DNA of 64,000 bases from Pagrus major. Taxonomy: Eukaryota; Chordata; Actinopteri; Spariformes; Sparidae. Below are positions 63,045 through 64,000 of the stretch, one piece after another (positions within the stretch are counted from its first letter, which is position 1; each line of letters starts with the position of its first letter). Under the pieces are notes generated by a model, which did no database searches, was not told the DNA's origin, and saw only the letters and a list, made by a program, of their open reading frames with translations. The DNA lies in the NCBI RefSeq assembly GCF_040436345.1, contig NC_133227.1, positions 21,016,671 to 21,080,670 of the forward strand. The letters run 5' to 3'. A program made the position numbers and the translations under genes.

Positions 63045-63590
63045 GAAAAAGCACAGGTGTGACCAATAATGTTAATGATGGCTCCATCCCACATTAAGTG
63101 TGTCAGGAAGCCATGACCGTGAGTGATTATGCACAATATCAGAGCCATGGAGCCAGCTCACCTAAATGGAATGCAGCCATCATTAATATGATAAATTCCA
63201 CCTGTGCTTTTCCTGCTTTGACAAGTCAAAACGTCTGCCGTGAAAGGGCCCTTTTCACGACCCAGGTGTTACTAATTACATTAATGGCTCGTTCTCACAA
63301 AGCCGTGACAACGAGCCAGCATGCACAGTAAGAACCCTGAAACTGAAGCATTAATGTTTTTATCTACATCTCTGCGTTTCCTACTGTGGCATGTCAAAAT
63401 GGCCCATACTTTTAAGTACTATTTTACAGCTGTACAGACTGTAAAGCCCTATGAGACAAACTGTGATTTGTGATACTGCTAGCCTTTTTTTTTTTTTTAA
63501 TCATTCCCAAATGAATCAAATTCATAGGCCTTTCTCACAGCAGCCGTTGTTTGACTTGTCGCAACAGGAAAAGCACAGGTGGAACTAATA
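63045..63590. repeat. Inverted and direct repeat complex
   Basis: An arm at 63198-63250 (CCACCTGTGCTTTTCCTG, then GACAAGTCAAAACG, then GCCGTGAAAGGGCC) is repeated in inverse orientation at 63528-63582. A related motif, AAAAGCACAGGTG, occurs directly at 63047 and 63569, and a variant ACCCAGGTGTTACTAATTAC is at 63259. A near-palindrome GTGAAAGGGCCCTTTTCAC is centred near 63250. Confidence 0.6.
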
Positions 63591-64000
63591 GCCTGAACGA
63601 CGGCTCAGTTTCAGCAGTTATTTCAGTGCAGTGCACAAATTAATAATGTTATTAGCCTCACCTGTTTGCCAAGTTAAAATTCCCTGTTGTATGACAGAAG
63701 TTAAACCACTGACTTGCATTACAGATATATAAATACAGATTTGTATTTGACCTGTGGCTTTGTCACAATAATGTGGAATGGGTTTTACAGTTTATAAACC
63801 ACCCATTATTCAGTGTGGACTTCACCATCTCTGTAGAGAGTTTGTGTTGTGTGTAGCTGCTGAATTTGTATTAGAGTGGCATGCCATGCTTGTCTATAGG
63901 TGGGAGGGGCAGATGCCGTCAGTCAAGTGATGGCTGGTGACTATGAGGAGGTCTAGCTGTCACTTTCCCCCTCATAAAAAACAATGACAAGGCCGTGATG

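Larger units (their letters stand above)
61620..64000 (+). other. zcchc10: zcchc10 intron 3 (continues past window)
   Basis: No serine-rich exon with an acceptor in the needed phase was seen. It holds a hAT-type MITE (62457-62792), a TA/TG microsatellite (63004-63041) and a set of inverted and direct repeats (63045-63590). Confidence 0.6.

Overview
This window is vertebrate, and almost certainly from a teleost (ray-finned) fish. The genes are split into many short exons with GT-AG introns and are flanked by CpG-containing promoters. The spacer DNA carries short non-autonomous DNA transposons and di-, tri- and tetranucleotide repeats typical of teleosts. Protein matches are to vertebrate families recalled from general knowledge, and no database was searched, so the species is not determined.

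Five protein-coding genes were reconstructed exon by exon on phase-consistent splice sites. Four lie on the minus strand, right to left: hspa4 (56.7-43.4 kb), rnf14 (40.4-37.2 kb), an ENDOU/XendoU-type endoribonuclease gene resembling endouc (33.1-28.3 kb) and ndfip1 (26.7-18.5 kb). The fifth, zcchc10, is on the plus strand from 58.7 kb, head-to-head with hspa4, and runs off the right edge before its last exon(s). The order ndfip1-rnf14 / hspa4-zcchc10 recalls human 5q31, but an ENDOU-type gene sits where human has GNPDA1.

Layout: 1-17.4 kb, gene desert with microsatellites, a homopyrimidine cluster and transposon relics; 17.5-26.9 kb, ndfip1; 28.1-33.9 kb, endouc-like; 35.6-41.1 kb, rnf14 with a non-coding first exon; 41.3-42.35 kb, transposon relic and a diverged tandem array related to rnf14 intron 1; 42.57-56.9 kb, hspa4; 57-58.6 kb, divergent spacer; 58.7-64 kb, zcchc10 (5' three exons).

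The genes do not form an operon, but three act in protein quality control or ubiquitin signalling: Ndfip1 (a membrane adaptor for NEDD4-type ligases), Rnf14 (an RBR ubiquitin ligase) and Hspa4 (an Hsp110-type nucleotide-exchange factor). The ENDOU-like protein is a predicted intracellular RNase, and Zcchc10 is a small zinc-knuckle protein.

The points most worth checking are: a 63-nt phase-0 candidate cassette exon in ndfip1; an in-frame ATG-TAA start-stop element abutting the rnf14 start codon; three substitutions in the adenosine-binding motif of Hspa4; a five-unit heat-shock-element-like array upstream of hspa4; nested transposons ending next to an hspa4 splice donor; and a tandem array linking rnf14 intron 1 to the rnf14-hspa4 spacer. 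I found no undescribed enzymatic or defence system.
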